Shown: one piece after another, positions 33,373 to 44,983 of the stretch
Layout of the letters: every line of letters starts with the position of its first letter
Numbering within the stretch: the stretch's first letter is position 1
Origin: Brachypterus glaber
Lineage: Eukaryota > Arthropoda > Insecta > Coleoptera > Kateretidae
Length of the DNA: 64,000 nt
Direction of reading: 5' to 3'
Assembly: GCA_958510825.1 (NCBI GenBank)
Contig: OY294047.1
Coordinates: 48,157,365-48,221,364 of the forward strand
The notes under the pieces: model-generated
What the model saw: only the letters and a program-made list of their open reading frames with translations
Told to the model about the DNA's origin: nothing
The model's database searches: none
Made by a program: the position numbers and the translations under genes

Positions 33373-33668
33373 AATAATAATGAAAATCTGCTAATCAGAT
33401 TTGATTTTTTTTAATTTATGTTTGCTTAATTTATGAAAGATTCTTATAGTCATATGGGATAATAAAAAAATAAATAAATTATTTAGTTGTTCTTTGTTAC
33501 AAAAAAAAACTTTCAAATTTGTGTTTCACCACAACAATTTTGGATGGAAATGCTGGATGAATTTTGAAGTATAACCTTACCCAATATCTAAATAAATAAT
33601 ATAATAATAATTTAATAATGATTTATCTTTTCTTTTCTTTTCAACTAAAACGAACATTAGGCCATTGG

Positions 33669-33833
33669 GAATATACTGTGCTGATGATACCAAATAAGGT
33701 TGAAACAGTGCTGTACACGGTTTTCCCTCTAATGTTCAATGTCCAACATGCCACGAAATACCTAACTCATTATAATAATAATATTTTTGATGCTGTGGTA
33801 GGAGTTGACGAGGAATGGCCCTTAATTAGATAA
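33669..33833 (+). CDS. Possible terminal exon, distantly MPC-like
   Basis: After a pyrimidine-rich run (TTTATCTTTTCTTTTCTTTT) and an AG at 33660, the frame reads GHWEYTVLMIPNKVETVLYT, continues to GVDEEWPLIR and stops at 33831-33833. An AATAAA lies near 33870. The stretch YTVLMIPNK...LYTV resembles YSLVIIPKN...LFSV of the MPC genes at 2.6-5.8 kb, but the rest does not align clearly. A related shorter frame is at 58566. It may be a decayed MPC paralog, an unrelated exon, or a dispersed fragment. Confidence 0.3.
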   Translation, partial: EYTVLMIPNKVETVLYTVFPLMFNVQHATKYLTHYNNNIFDAVVGVDEEWPLIR

Positions 33834-33879
33834 CATATCTGTATTTTCCAAAACTTAATTAAAATATTAATAAACGCAT

Positions 33880-34929
33880 ACCAGCGTTACGAAACTAATT
33901 AAATTTTGCTTAGCCATCTTTGAATTTGCTTCTCCAATTTTAGAAACAATATGGTCTTTCAGTTTTAAATATATTTATAAATAGTATATTACAAAGTGAG
34001 GTGGAAACTGTTATTATTTACATTTTATTTAGTATTAATTTGGGTTTAATAATGTTCACATTACAACAATAGTGCTTTTTTAAGATATCATGAAACCCGA
34101 ATGTTTTTTTTTTCACAGTACTTTTTTCTATTCTTTAGTGAATATCAGTCTAATAATTTTTTCCCTAAATCTCGAAAAGTATGAAAATTGCGCCGCAGGA
34201 CAAAATTTTTTCATGTTTTTTTTTTACTTCTGTTAATTTCCGGACTTTTTTTAATTCAATGTAGTAAAACTCAAGTTTTAAAAATTCAAATAAAAAAATA
34301 ATAAGAAAGCCCTAGCACCGCAGGTAAAAATTTTTACAATTGTACTGGTCTATTTCAATTTGAAAACAGTGGTATAAGTTTTAGCGCCGTAGGCGAAAAT
34401 ATTGACAAATTTCAAGCTTAGGTTTTATTAACTCCAATAAAAAAGAACGTATAAAAGCTATAGCGCCACAGGCGATTTTTTTTTTATAAATTTGATAGCC
34501 TATTTGAATTTTAGAAGTTTTACTATTTATAGTTTAAATGCAAGAAAACTCTAGAGCCGCAGGCGAAAATTTTTACGAATTTGAATCTGTATGGTCCACT
34601 TGGAAAAGAGCGTGCATATTTGCTTCGCTTTGTGCCCTTATCGTTCTGGGGGAGTAACCAAAAATAATTAAATGTATAATTTTTTATCGGCTACTGTAGA
34701 ATTACAACTCGAAATATATAGCGGAAAATTCAAATAAACCTTCTATTAGAACATTCTTAGAATATTCATAGCATAATTTCTAAGAACATTCTTAACATAA
34801 ATTTCTTAGAATATGCATTAGAAGAATAATATGAAAAAATTATAAGAATATGTCATGCATATGCATCGATTATGCATTTTAAGCGTAAGTTTTAAGCATA
34901 ATCATAGCATATCTAAATGTTTATTCTAA
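33880..34929. other. AT-rich non-coding stretch
   Basis: No gene. Variants of GCGCCGNAGGCGAAAATTTTTAC recur at about 34312, 34383, 34465 and 34555, each after TTTAG-like sequence, a loose dispersed repetition. Imperfect dyads of TTCTTAGAATATTC fill 34750-34930. Confidence 0.5.
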
Positions 34930-34939
34930 GAATATTCCC

Positions 34940-35679
34940 GAGGGGTGTCTCACTGGCCAAAATTTGTACATGTATTGTCAAAATTGCAAAAATTAATGTC
35001 GTAATGTCGAGTAATGTCAAGGTAATGTCAAAGTAATGTCAAGGTAATGTCAAGTAATAAATAATAAAATTAAATATGCTCCTAACAAGAGTATCCCGTC
35101 CGGCTGTGACAGACGGACAGAAAACCGAGTGATCCTTGCATTTCGTTACGGACCCAGGGTCCGGGAGCCTTTAAAAATGAACAAATGTAGTAGTAAGTAT
35201 TCTTTAGTTGGCCGCAGTATTTTATTTGAATGAATGGTTGATTTTTTTTACTTATACACCATTGGTGGTACTTTTTTGCACTGGGAAAAAACTGCTTGTA
35301 TGATTTTTGATAACTAAAAAAATCGTAAGTTTAAGTATATGTTTAACGAATATGACCTTAATACTATAAAAATAAAAAACACCCATCCCATGTCATGTTT
35401 CAGAACTAACCTCCCCTTTTCGCTTAGAAATTTTCACGCACGCAATGTCTACGCGCAGGCGTAAATAGTAGATAATGTCTACGCACATGCGCACTAGGAC
35501 ATAATGTCTGTAATGTCGAATAATGTCAAGTAATGTCATGTAATGTCAAGTAATGTCTTGTAATGTCAAGTAATGTCATGTAATGTCAAGTAATGTCATG
35601 TAATGTCCCGTACTGCCAAGTAATGTCGAGGAAATGTCAGCTAAAGCGTACATGTATTGTCAAAGGTGAGACACCCCTC
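34940..35679. mobile_element. Foldback element carrying a TAATGTC satellite
   Basis: Inverted ends GAGGGGTGTCTCAC (34940-34953) and GTGAGACACCCCTC (35666-35679). GAATATTC flanks both sides (34930-34937 and 35680-35687), fitting an 8-bp duplication although two extra Cs sit on the left. Inside are two arrays of 10-bp units TAATGTCAAG/TAATGTCATG, about five copies near 34997-35057 and about fourteen near 35500-35640, in the same orientation. TACATGTATTGTCAAA is also repeated directly near both ends. Confidence 0.75.
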
Positions 35680-35689
35680 GAATATTCAC

Positions 35690-36532
35690 AAGAGAATAAT
35701 TACAGAATATTCTTAGATCATCGGTGCTATTTGGGTATGTTGAGTAGGGGTACTATTTTTTTTCTTATCAAAACGAAAGTGAAAATACAAATAGAAAAAG
35801 TTATTGGAATTTTTTCTTTTCGAAAAATGCCAATTAAAAAAAAATACAACAAAGAGTATACCACGCAATATAAAGCATTTAATAATATCATGTGTGTAAC
35901 AAATATATAAAATTGAAAGATATATCTTATAAACTGCGTATAACAGATCAAAAATAAATGGAATTTATTTTTCACACTCGTACTAAAAGAAATTTCCAGG
36001 CAAGCAATTCCAAACCAATCTTTTTTAGGAAAACTTGTGAAATGTGAAACTAGAAGGTATTAGCATACGTTGAGACCTGTGTGCTATATGTAGGTATAGC
36101 ATAAAAAGTTTCCGAGGAGTCCGTTGTCTAAAGAAACCCGCGGGCCGCGGTGAAGCGCTGTGAGTATATCCACACATTTTATTTTTAGACCAAAAAGGAA
36201 GAAAAGGAACCTAATAAAATAGTAAACCTAATTTCTTTTTTTTAGATAACGTCTCTTGACACTAAGCCTTTTCTAAGTCGGTACACATATCTTTTAATAA
36301 AAACTTCCGAATTTTTTATGACCGTTGTTTCTGTTTCTTATTCCGCATTTCCCAAAAGTTGCCAGAATAGTCAGCATTTGTATAGCCAGATTAATACAGA
36401 AAACAAAACAAAGATATGTAATGCTTCGCAATCCATTATATACTATGGGCTAATAATTTATAGTTATTTAAGTATTAAGGGCAGTAAGTGCATTTTACCG
36501 GTTGAGGAGTATTTTGGAGACTGAGACGAAGT
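35690..36532. other. Non-coding stretch
   Basis: No gene recognised; short frames on both strands lack known motifs. Confidence 0.45.
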
Positions 36533-37144
36533 CGAAGTTCGAAGATCACATATTGAATGGGAAACAAAAAACAACATCCATAAAACTTTAATGCTGCAGG
36601 GTGATTCTTCATTTAATACTGAGCAAAAAATTATTCACCAAAACACCTAAATTTAATATTAAAGGAGTAAGCCTTTTAAAAAGTGAAGTTTTTGGCACAA
36701 ACTATGACTTCCTCTTAATTACATTTTTTTTGAAAACTGTTGCTCCTACAGTGTTACACTATATGACATTTTTTATGTATTTTACTCAAGGAATCCTTAT
36801 TTTTTACAAAAAAATCAAAAAAAGTACACATATAAAGTTTGGGGCAAAAATGTGTTAAGCCTAATCCATTTTTCCGTCTAGGGACTCCTCTGTATAAATT
36901 CAAAAAAATAAATTAACTTAAACTTATTGCCCTTATAAATACTAGTATACATGCAAAAGCTTGTCGCTCTATCTTAAAGGGCACCAGAGTTGCTAATTAA
37001 AAACCTTATTTTTATTACAATTTTAAAGGGCCGTAGCTCCCTTAGGACTCATTTGCGGACCAACCTTTATAGGGACTTTTTTTGATATTTTTGGATGCAG
37101 AATCATCTCTTAAATTTTGGCATGCCAGTTATTGATCACCCTAT
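36533..37144. mobile_element. CAGGGTGATC-ended element, inverted copy
   Basis: Ends TTGGCATGCCAGTTATTGATCACCCTATA. Contains TAGGGACTCCTCTGTATAAA and GGGCCGTAGCTCCCTTAGGA, matching 17948-18660 in reverse. Left terminus lost. Confidence 0.78.
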
Positions 37145-37395
37145 AATGTTATTTTTTTTGTCAAATGTGCCCTTTTAAGTTTTTTGTTTTTGGATGGATT
37201 TTTTTCAAAATCAGAAAGATTGATTTTCCAAAAAAAACCTCAATCAGAGTTTTTCTTCTGATTTTTTTGATTTTTTTTTTTAGTTTAACCTCCCATAGTA
37301 CTTTTGTTTTTGAGAAAATTATTTTCAAGCACAATAGATGATTTTTCCTGCAAACTTCGCGTTTATCGGATAATTCGTTCTTGAGTTATTGTGAC

Positions 37396-37871
37396 TACAC
37401 TCAGAGAAAAATCGTAAAATCAAACAAAAGTCATATGATTTAAAATAAAACCAATATGTTTTTGCTCCGACAGTGTTTTTTGTTAATTCAAAAAGATATT
37501 TTTTAATTTTATAAGCCATTGTAAAAATAAAAATATTCATTGTAATTTGAAAGATGTTTCCTTTTAAATAATTTAAACTTTGTAAATGATTTGAATACAA
37601 AAACTGGTTATTTTAAAAAAAATTGTTTTATTATATTGATATTTTTCAGCAATATAAAGGGAAATATTATAATTTTATCAAGAAAACATTAAAATAAGAA
37701 AGTAAGGGAGAATACTTTTACTTTAAAGTGAAAAACATTTTGTTATTTTTTTAAATTAATATTATTCATAACTAAAACGTAAAGTTTTTACTTTTAATAT
37801 TTAAAAAGGCAATTTTTTTCGATTAAAATAATTTCTTATGGATTTTACAAGGTAAGATTTTTCTGAGTGTA
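37396..37871. mobile_element. MITE with TACACTCAGAGAAAAATC ends
   Basis: Left TACACTCAGAGAAAAATCGT with AAAATC, right GATTTT with TAAGATTTTTCTGAGTGTA. About 476 bp, non-coding. Confidence 0.75.
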
Positions 37872-37885
37872 CAAAAACCCTAACA

Positions 37886-37920
37886 TCGGACGGACGAACG
37901 GACGGACGGACGGACAGACG
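37886..37920. repeat. GGAC/CGGA microsatellite
   Basis: About eight imperfect 4-base units. Confidence 0.85.
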
Positions 37921-39370
37921 GGCACTTTCAAAATTTCTTATTTTTTCATAAATCACATTTGTTTCCAATAATTTTTGGTCTAGGACGTTTTTGGCGATTT
38001 TGGAAAATTCGAAACTACCGTATAACACTATTCTAGGACTTACGCGCTGTGAATAGTATAATAATAAAAAGTTTACCATTGTACAAGATAGATAACATTA
38101 AATGTGATATAAAATCTATATATTTTTTAATCTAATTGCTTCGTTTAACATAGTACACACCCGAATTAATAGATGATTATTACACTTAATAAGAGGTCTG
38201 TTTGAGTTAAAGAAATTGGTTTATTTGCCATTTTTGCTCTTGATGCAATCTAGATTTATTTTAGACCAAAATTTTAATAAAAGTTTTAGTTAAGATCCTT
38301 GCACTTCGGCCAACAAAACAATCAGTTTTTGGTATGAATGCTCTTGCCGATTGACTTTTTCGACTTTTTCTTGTGCTTCTTGAAGCATAAGGATTTGAAA
38401 CTTACTCAGTATTTAATCACATCGCCAAATTATTGTACTAAAGCATTATTTTTTCGTCTTGGTAATTTACAAAACTTTAGATATTTTCAGTAAGATTTCT
38501 AAAATTTCTGAAAAATGTTCGAAATCTTGTCGAAAATGACTGAGATTTTCGTTACTTTTTGACTTGACTTGCTTTAAGTTTTTAAAAGAATTCTAAAAAA
38601 TTGTACATGGACTTCTGTACAAACTATTACTTTGATTCAAAACAAAATAAGCAACCCTTTAAAAAGAAATTTGCCAATCATCATTCGTTTAATTAAATTC
38701 CTATTCATTTGTTTCAAATCATTTGTTTTGTTTTGTTTTTTTTTCAGTGTATTCTAGACTAAGCTTTTATCTAAAATATAAAAATTTTAGGAATAAATAT
38801 AGTAATAAATAAGGTACCATTTAAGCTAAATTTTGAAGATAATATATGTGTATGTGTGTTCTATGTTGGTTTGAAATCTAAGTAAATACCCAAGAATTTA
38901 CAGGATTGAGTGTTAAGGATTTCAGTTCAGCTTGATTGTATTTTTTTAGCATATGGAATGTTTTGTTGTTTAGAATTAGACTGAGTAAATATTTTAGTGT
39001 ATTTTCGGTTTGGACCATTATTAAAATTTTTGAAAATTTGAAATTTTACTGTAATACTCTTCAAACTGTAAAAATGCAAAGAGTATAAAAAACGAGATAA
39101 ATGAGAACTGTCAAACAGTAGTTGTCCTTTTTTTATGATCGCTCCTTTATATTTGGTAGGAAACCTTAAAAATCCACCAACACACTTCATGCTCATAAAA
39201 ATTGGGAAAACTAATTTTGTTAAGAACGTTTTTTGGTGAAAACATTTAAGATGTTTAAATAAAAACTCGCAATATTAAGTTTATAGTTATTTGTAAATCT
39301 AAGGTCATATTTTTTTTTTTTAATTTGGTGTATTTTATTATAGACCCTTGTAATTTTAGCAGAGTTATCA
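37921..39370. other. AT-rich non-coding stretch
   Basis: Nothing recognised. Confidence 0.4.
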
Positions 39371-39372
39371 TG

Positions 39373-39414
39373 ATATTTATTTTGACAAACTAATATCAGT
39401 TTGCCAAAATAAAT
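39373..39414. repeat. Hairpin around TATTTATTTTG(A/G)CAAACT
   Basis: Inverted arms TATTTATTTTGACAAACT and AGTTTGCCAAAATAAATA with a short loop. Confidence 0.6.
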
Positions 39415-40012
39415 ACTTTACATTATAAAACAAATGTTTTAAACAATTTTTTTTATTTATCGAAAAAAAAAATAACTTTTTTTTAAGCATAGGAAGTTGT
39501 TGTGACTACGGTGATGTCAAACAGAAGGTATTTTTTTCTACGACTGCTTTAGAATGTAAGAAAATACACACACCTTTCAAACACAGAAATATATATATAT
39601 TTTACCATGAAATATTGAATAATTTAATGCAATTTAAAGTTTTGCGTTAAAATTACATAAAGTTTATTAGTTTTTCTTAATATTTGACCAGTTTTTTATC
39701 AATTTAGTTCAAACAATTAAAACTGCTCCATCTATTGTTAAATATTTAAACCTGATATCTGTCACAACAATTTGACATAACCTTTAATTTTCGCATTATA
39801 ATTTGTAAATATGTGCTAAGATTAAATAAAAATCTTTTTTAAGTACTGATTTGATAAAATTATTAAATAACATTAATTTCTTCATTTAAAAATATGTGTT
39901 TTGTTGCATTTACAATGTCGAGTCACAAAAACATGATTTTTAACCTTGTCCGCAGTTTAAAGCCATACAGTGTTTCATATTTGCAGGCGAAGAAAAAGTA
40001 TAGTCTACAACA

Positions 40013-40111
40013 CGTATGGAATAGTCATTCCGCGCTCGCGGGACCGTCATACTTTTCGCCGGCTCGTATGACAAACTTTCCGCTTCCGCGGAATATTGTC
40101 TATTTCATACT
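40013..40111. mobile_element. Small palindrome with CpG-rich loop (PAL copy 3)
   Basis: Ends GTATGGAATAGTCATTCCGC and GCGGAATATTGTCTATTTCATAC are inverted. The centre holds CCGCGCTCGCGGG and CCGGCTCG. About 99 bp. Confidence 0.65.
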
Positions 40112-40148
40112 AGTTATAGAATATACTATTTTTTATTGTGGAATTAAA

Positions 40149-40156
<8 letters not shown>

Positions 40157-40195
<39 letters not shown>
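40157..40195. repeat. AT microsatellite
   Basis: About 19 AT units ending at the terminus of the next element; AT units resume at 41358. Confidence 0.9.
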
Positions 40196-40198
<3 letters not shown>

Positions 40199-41359
40199 GG
40201 TGTTCTGTGAGGAAAGGGAAATATTTAAAGAATATGTTCTATAGGTCAAAATAAGAAAAAAAGTTCCCATAAACACATGTCCACAAACGGCTCATAAGGG
40301 AGCTACGGACCTTTAAATGGGATACCAAAAATTTAATTTTTAATTAATAACTTAGAAACCCTTTGTGTTATAGCAACAAGATTTTGCATGTGATCTATTC
40401 TTAATAAGGCCTATTAGCCAATGGTATTTGCATGTAGTCACTTAAACCAGGGGCGTGCGACAAGAGGGGTCTGATCACTTTTTTGTCCCAAACCTTTTTC
40501 TGTTAAAGTTTTTTGTCGGTTTATTATTGGAATAGTATTCTTTAGGTAAAAACACATTAAAAAGGTACTCTTGCTAAAATACTTTAGGATTAACCGTTTT
40601 CGAGAAAAATACAATTAAAGGCAAAATTACAAGTTTCAAGAACCAAAAATTAAACACGAAATTGTTGAAAACCAAAATTTCAATGGAGTAGGTTAACTGT
40701 ACACCAAAAACTAAAAAAAAAAGTTTGTATACAGGTAATTCCAAAAATCAATGCTAAAGGAGTTATGGTCTCCAAAATTTTTGAAGGGTGATGTTACCTT
40801 TAAAATCTATTTTTGAACCTACATGTATAAAACTTTTTTTCTTAGCTTTTGATGTAGAATCACACTGCAAAATTAAAATTCTGGTTTTTTAACATTTTAG
40901 TTTTAATTTTTGGTTCTAGAAAGGTGTAAGTTTGCCTTTAATTGTATATTTTTCGAAAACAGTTAATCCTATGGTATTACAACAAGAGTACCTTTTTTAT
41001 GTGTTTTTACCTTGGTTATAATATTCTAAAAATAAACCCACAAAAAAGTTGAGCAGAAGAAGTTTTGGGCAAAAAAGTGATAAGACCCCCCATTACGGAC
41101 GCCCCTGGTTAAAGTAACTACATGCAAATACCATTGGCTGATAGGCTTTATAAAGCATAGATCACGTGCTAAACCTCGATGCTATAACACAAAGGGTTCC
41201 GAAGTTATTAATAAAAAATCGAAATTTTGGGACCCCTTTGAAGGGGCGTAGCTCCCTTACGAATCGTTTTTGGACATTTGTTTATAAGAACTTTTTTCTT
41301 ATTTTGACCTCTAGAATACATCCTTAAAATATTTCCCTTTCCTCACGGAACACCCTGTA
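40194..41359. mobile_element. CAGGGTGTTC-ended foldback element in an AT microsatellite
   Basis: Starts TACAGGGTGTTCTGTGAGGA and ends inverted TCCTCACGGAACACCCTGTA. The 1166-bp interior is a long imperfect palindrome (GGGAGCTACGGACC and GGGGCGTAGCTCCC; ATGCAAATACCATTGGCTGA-type blocks twice). Related to the CAGGGTGATC family by layout and internal GTAGCTCCC. No coding frame. It sits inside an AT microsatellite. Confidence 0.85.
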
Positions 41360-41374
41360 TATATATATATATAT

Positions 41375-42157
41375 TTTTAAAAGTATTATTTTCTGAATTA
41401 TCGATTTTATTCATTTTAAAATTAACCAATGTATTTATAAAATTATTTTAAATACTAAATAAATTACGTTATTATTATTTTAAACATAAAAATATATTAA
41501 TTTAATATTGTTTGAAAATAATTTTATTTAAACTAAAACGCAGTCGATTATTTCAAACTTTGACAAAACTAATTATAAACGAACCAGAATAAAATACAAT
41601 TGTTACAATTTTATTTTAACACGAACACAGAATAATGGATGTGAATAAAAGCAACATTAGTAACTTGGTTAAAACTAAATAACACCAAAAGAAATAATTG
41701 TGTTAATTCTACATGTGTTAGGCTTATTAAGTTATACAGGGAGTAGTTACAGCGTGGCCTTTGAATGGGACGGATGTAGCCTTCTTGGCAAATTCCAGTG
41801 CAGCGAATTTGCCATCTTTTATGATGTGCCTTGTGTATTTTTGTTTTACCATCTTCTATGATGTGCCTAGAGTATTTTTATATTAATGTATTATGTACAA
41901 GTTAAAGTGAACCATATATTTATGGTTATTAATCGTGTGAACTGTTGAATTTTAAGTTAATAATAATGGACTTTTGAAGATAATTTTTTTGTGTTTTTAA
42001 TGATAACTTTTATATTAGGGTGGAAATTACTACAGTAGTAATTTATCAGTGATAGTGCGCAAGTCAGGATACATATCCGATTAGTACTTGCGCACTGGAA
42101 ACCTCATGATTATATAGTGAAACCCTTAATTATTCGGAAGAAAAAGACCAAATAAAT
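41375..42157. other. AT-rich non-coding stretch
   Basis: No gene. A 37-bp tandem pair (CCATCTTTTATGATGTGCC / CCATCTTCTATGATGTGCC) lies at 41811-41884. Confidence 0.5.
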
Positions 42158-42275
<118 letters not shown>

Positions 42276-42277
42276 TA

Positions 42278-43301
42278 TACAGGGTTATGAAAAAAAAAGG
42301 TTCCTGTAAAGGTTGGTCTGCAAATGAGCCCTAAGAGAGCTACGACCCTCCTAAGGGTACATCGAAAAAGTAGTTTTTATTTAATATCTTTGGAACCCTA
42401 TGAACCACAGTAACGAATTTTTTCACATCCCAGAGAGCACAAAGATGACTTAAAGAGATCTTAAAGATGTCGTAGCTCGTCATTCAAGACGTCTTAAGAA
42501 GGTCGGTTTTCGCCGTACTGACGCCTTGCACAGGTGACTATACAACATAATACCCACTCCCATTTACTAGGTACGGTCGTATTAATATAAAAAGCGTAAT
42601 AAGAATTAGAATGAGAGGTCATTTGTTTTTTTGAATTTTTGTTGTTTTTTTTTTGAAAATGTCTTTTTTGATATTTTTTTATTTTTTTTTCCTTTTTCGT
42701 AAAAAGAAAAAAAAAATTTTTTTTTTAATTTTCTTGTTTTTGAAAAAATGTTTTTTTTTAATACTTGATTGTGGTTAATTTATTTTTAGCGATGAGTATC
42801 GAAGCTAAGCCGTCTTGTACCGATACTTAAAAGACATCTTATAGACATCATAATCAGATATCTATTAACAACCCTAAATAGAAGTCCATAAGATATCCTT
42901 TTTATGTCTTTAGCCGTCCAGACATAATTAAGATCTAAAAAAGACGTCTTTAAGATATCATGTGCTGTCTGGGATGCCTTAACATTGATACAAGCTATCA
43001 TTTTATGTCATTTTTGTTTGGTAATTTTAACTAGGAACGTGCAAAATGGGAGGGGTGCGATGTCACCTTTTTGCTCTAAACTTTTTTATCTGTAGATTTT
43101 TTAACATTTTCTTAATAAAATATGATTCTTTAGTTAAAAATTTATGTACCCTTTATGTAATACCGTAGGTCCAACCGTTCTTCAGAAAATTGCAGTTAAA
43201 GAGAATATATCACTTTTTAAGCATCCAAAATAGGAACTAAAAATGCGTCAACAAAAATTTCAATACAGAAAAAGTATTGTTTTGCTGGAAGCAGTATTTT
43301 A
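42278..43301. mobile_element. CAGGG-ended element, left part, with nested MITE
   Basis: Starts TACAGGGTTATGAAAAAAAA and contains AAAGGTTGGTCTGCAAATGA and GAGCTACGACCC, as in the family at 17948. Interrupted at 42429-42973 and cut on the right by the element at 43302. Confidence 0.7.
42429..42973. mobile_element. Nested MITE (CCCAGAGAGCACA)
   Basis: Inverted ends CCCAGAGAGCACAAAGATGA and TATCATGTGCTGTCTGGG, then TCTTAAAGATGTC and GACGTCTTTAAGA. About 545 bp with poly-T/poly-A centre. Non-coding. Confidence 0.78.
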
Positions 43302-43638
43302 AACGGCGATTTCTCCCGTTAGATTAGACAGGGACAAAAGTTCTACCCAAAAAGGATAGAAGACATACATACACTCCCACTTCCACCCAACCAAACAAAT
43401 TCTGTATTTGTTCTTTGTTGAAAAAATACAATATTTACTTGGCTGGGCGAAAAGTGTAACTCAATTATTTTTATTAAAGAAATTACTGGCGCCATCTAGA
43501 TTTTAGTACAATTATCTTATTCTACAAATTCACATTAGCTATCATTAGCTAGTGTTCTGTGTTAGCTATGTTCGTTCGTGCCGCTCAGTGCTACACTATC
43601 CGGCCAACCAAATAAATACTATATTTGTTGTATGAAAA

Positions 43639-44692
43639 TGTGTCAGGCGCCGCAATGGGATCCCCATTATCACCCCCTGCTGTCAATGCTTTCATGGAAT
43701 ACTTCGAGAAAAAAGCTATTGAGTCATTTCCATTAAAACCTAAAATTTGGCGCAGATACGTAGACGATGTCTATGCTATTTGGCCCCATGGCATGGAAAG
43801 CCTTCAAGGTTTTCTAAATCACCTCAATTCCCAACATAAATCTATACGGTTTACGATGGAAATTGAAAACAACGGATCACTTCCCTTTTTGGACGTTTTG
43901 GTTTACAAAACGGAAAATGGCTCAATAGGACACTCGGTATACAGGAAGAAAACCCACACTGACAGATACCTAAACGCATTTTCACATCACCATCCCTCTC
44001 AAAAACGCTCGGTAGTTAATTCACTTGTTCATAGGGCTTTCATGATTTCAGACAAGAATTCCCTAGACACAGAACTCCTTAAACTAACCAAAGCCTTGAC
44101 CATGAACGGTTATACCAAAAAAGACATTAATAAGACCATATACAAATACAGAAATCCCAGACCCAAACAACAGGACAATAGTGACAATGACAGACAGACA
44201 CAAGTTATACTTCCCTATGTAAGCGGTATCACGGATAAAATAGGTAAACTTTTGAAAAAGTCAAATATTAAGCCTATATTTCGGTCCAACCAAAAATTAG
44301 GTCAATGTTTGACTTCAACAAAAGACAAAATACCCCTGAGTTCAGAAGGCGTATATAAAATACCCTGCTCCTGTGGTACGGTTTACATAGGTGAAACTAA
44401 GAGAAAAATTTCTACAAGACTTCAAGAGCATGAGCGCAATATAAGAAAGAAACAAATTTCCTTATCGGCAGTAGCCAAACATGTACATGAAACAGGTCAT
44501 AAAATCAATTTGTCTGAAACAAAACAAATATTAACAGAAAACAGAAAAATGCCAAGGAAGATACGGGAATCGATAGAAATCATCAAGCATCCTAACAATA
44601 TCAATCGGGACACTGGTTACCACTTACCTGCAATATGGAAGTCTTTGATAGGAAAAACCTCGTCACGGGTGAATAACTACAACTCGTCATAA
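43639..44692 (+). CDS. Penelope-like element: reverse transcriptase C-terminal part plus GIY-YIG endonuclease (5'-truncated)
   Basis: Open frame of about 350 codons to the stop at 44690-44692. It begins inside the RT domain at VSGAAMGSPLSP, has the catalytic YVDD (about residue 45), then a linker and a GIY-YIG endonuclease: GVYKI (about 242), VYIGET (about 253), STRLQEHE with the conserved Arg, and a later catalytic Glu in RESIEII. Two Cys (PCSC) before the motif and clustered His (KHVHETGH) match the CCHH zinc site of Penelope endonucleases. There is no ATG: the first few codons come from the flanking E46 repeat. The N-terminal domain and RT fingers are missing, so this copy cannot encode a complete enzyme, but the rest has no stops, implying a young insertion. 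Penelope elements use this RT and nuclease for target-primed copying. Confidence 0.95.
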
Positions 44693-44732
44693 ATAGTGAC
44701 ACAAGTTGATTCGAAACTTAGTTTCAGATTAA

Positions 44733-44773
44733 TCCCTGAAGATGTCTCTAGTAGTAAGAGACGAAACGTCGGA
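44733..44773 (+). ncRNA. Hammerhead-like ribozyme core in the Penelope 3' region
   Basis: CTGAAGA (44736-44742), stem II GTCTCT/AGAGAC (44744-44749 with 44757-44762, 7-base loop), then GAAA (44763-44766) and CGTC (44767-44770). TCC before and GGA after can form stem I. CUGANGA...GAAA...GUC is the hammerhead order, and Penelope-like elements are known to carry such motifs. Against it: one extra U before stem II, and stem III (AC/GU) has no loop, so folding would need a dimer. Activity is not established. Confidence 0.45.
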
Positions 44774-44845
44774 AAGTGAAAATCCATTAACACGGTCTAA
44801 ACCCGAAAGTGAAAGTTCTTTATATCCTAATGGCCGTGAAAGCTT

Positions 44846-44983
44846 AAAATCTAAAATAACAAATACAGTATTTATTTGGTTGGCTGGAAAGTGTAGCACG
44901 CATGAGATAGAGATAAAATCTAAAATAACAAATACAGTATTTATTTGGTTGGCTGGAAAGTGTAGCACGCATGAGATAGAGAT
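44846..44983 (+). repeat. 69-bp tandem duplication at the Penelope 3' junction
   Basis: Two virtually identical units starting AAAATCTAAAATAACAAATA. Each contains the last bases of the Penelope element plus E46 sequence (TTTGGTTGGCTGGAAAGTG), so the duplication arose at or after insertion. Confidence 0.9.

Noticed and set aside
35500..35640. TAATGTC array as a CRISPR array
   Set aside because: Units are 10 bp and contiguous with no unique spacers.
35727..35975. 82-codon minus frame with hydrophobic stretches
   Set aside because: Composition expected from AT-rich DNA; overlaps a 105-codon plus frame.
37886..37920. Short spaced repeats (GGAC units) as a CRISPR-like array
   Set aside because: It is a plain 4-bp microsatellite with no spacers, in a eukaryotic genome.
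39894..40244. 116-codon plus frame
   Set aside because: Ends in a translated AT microsatellite (repeated IY) and crosses a palindrome and the start of a transposon; not a plausible protein.
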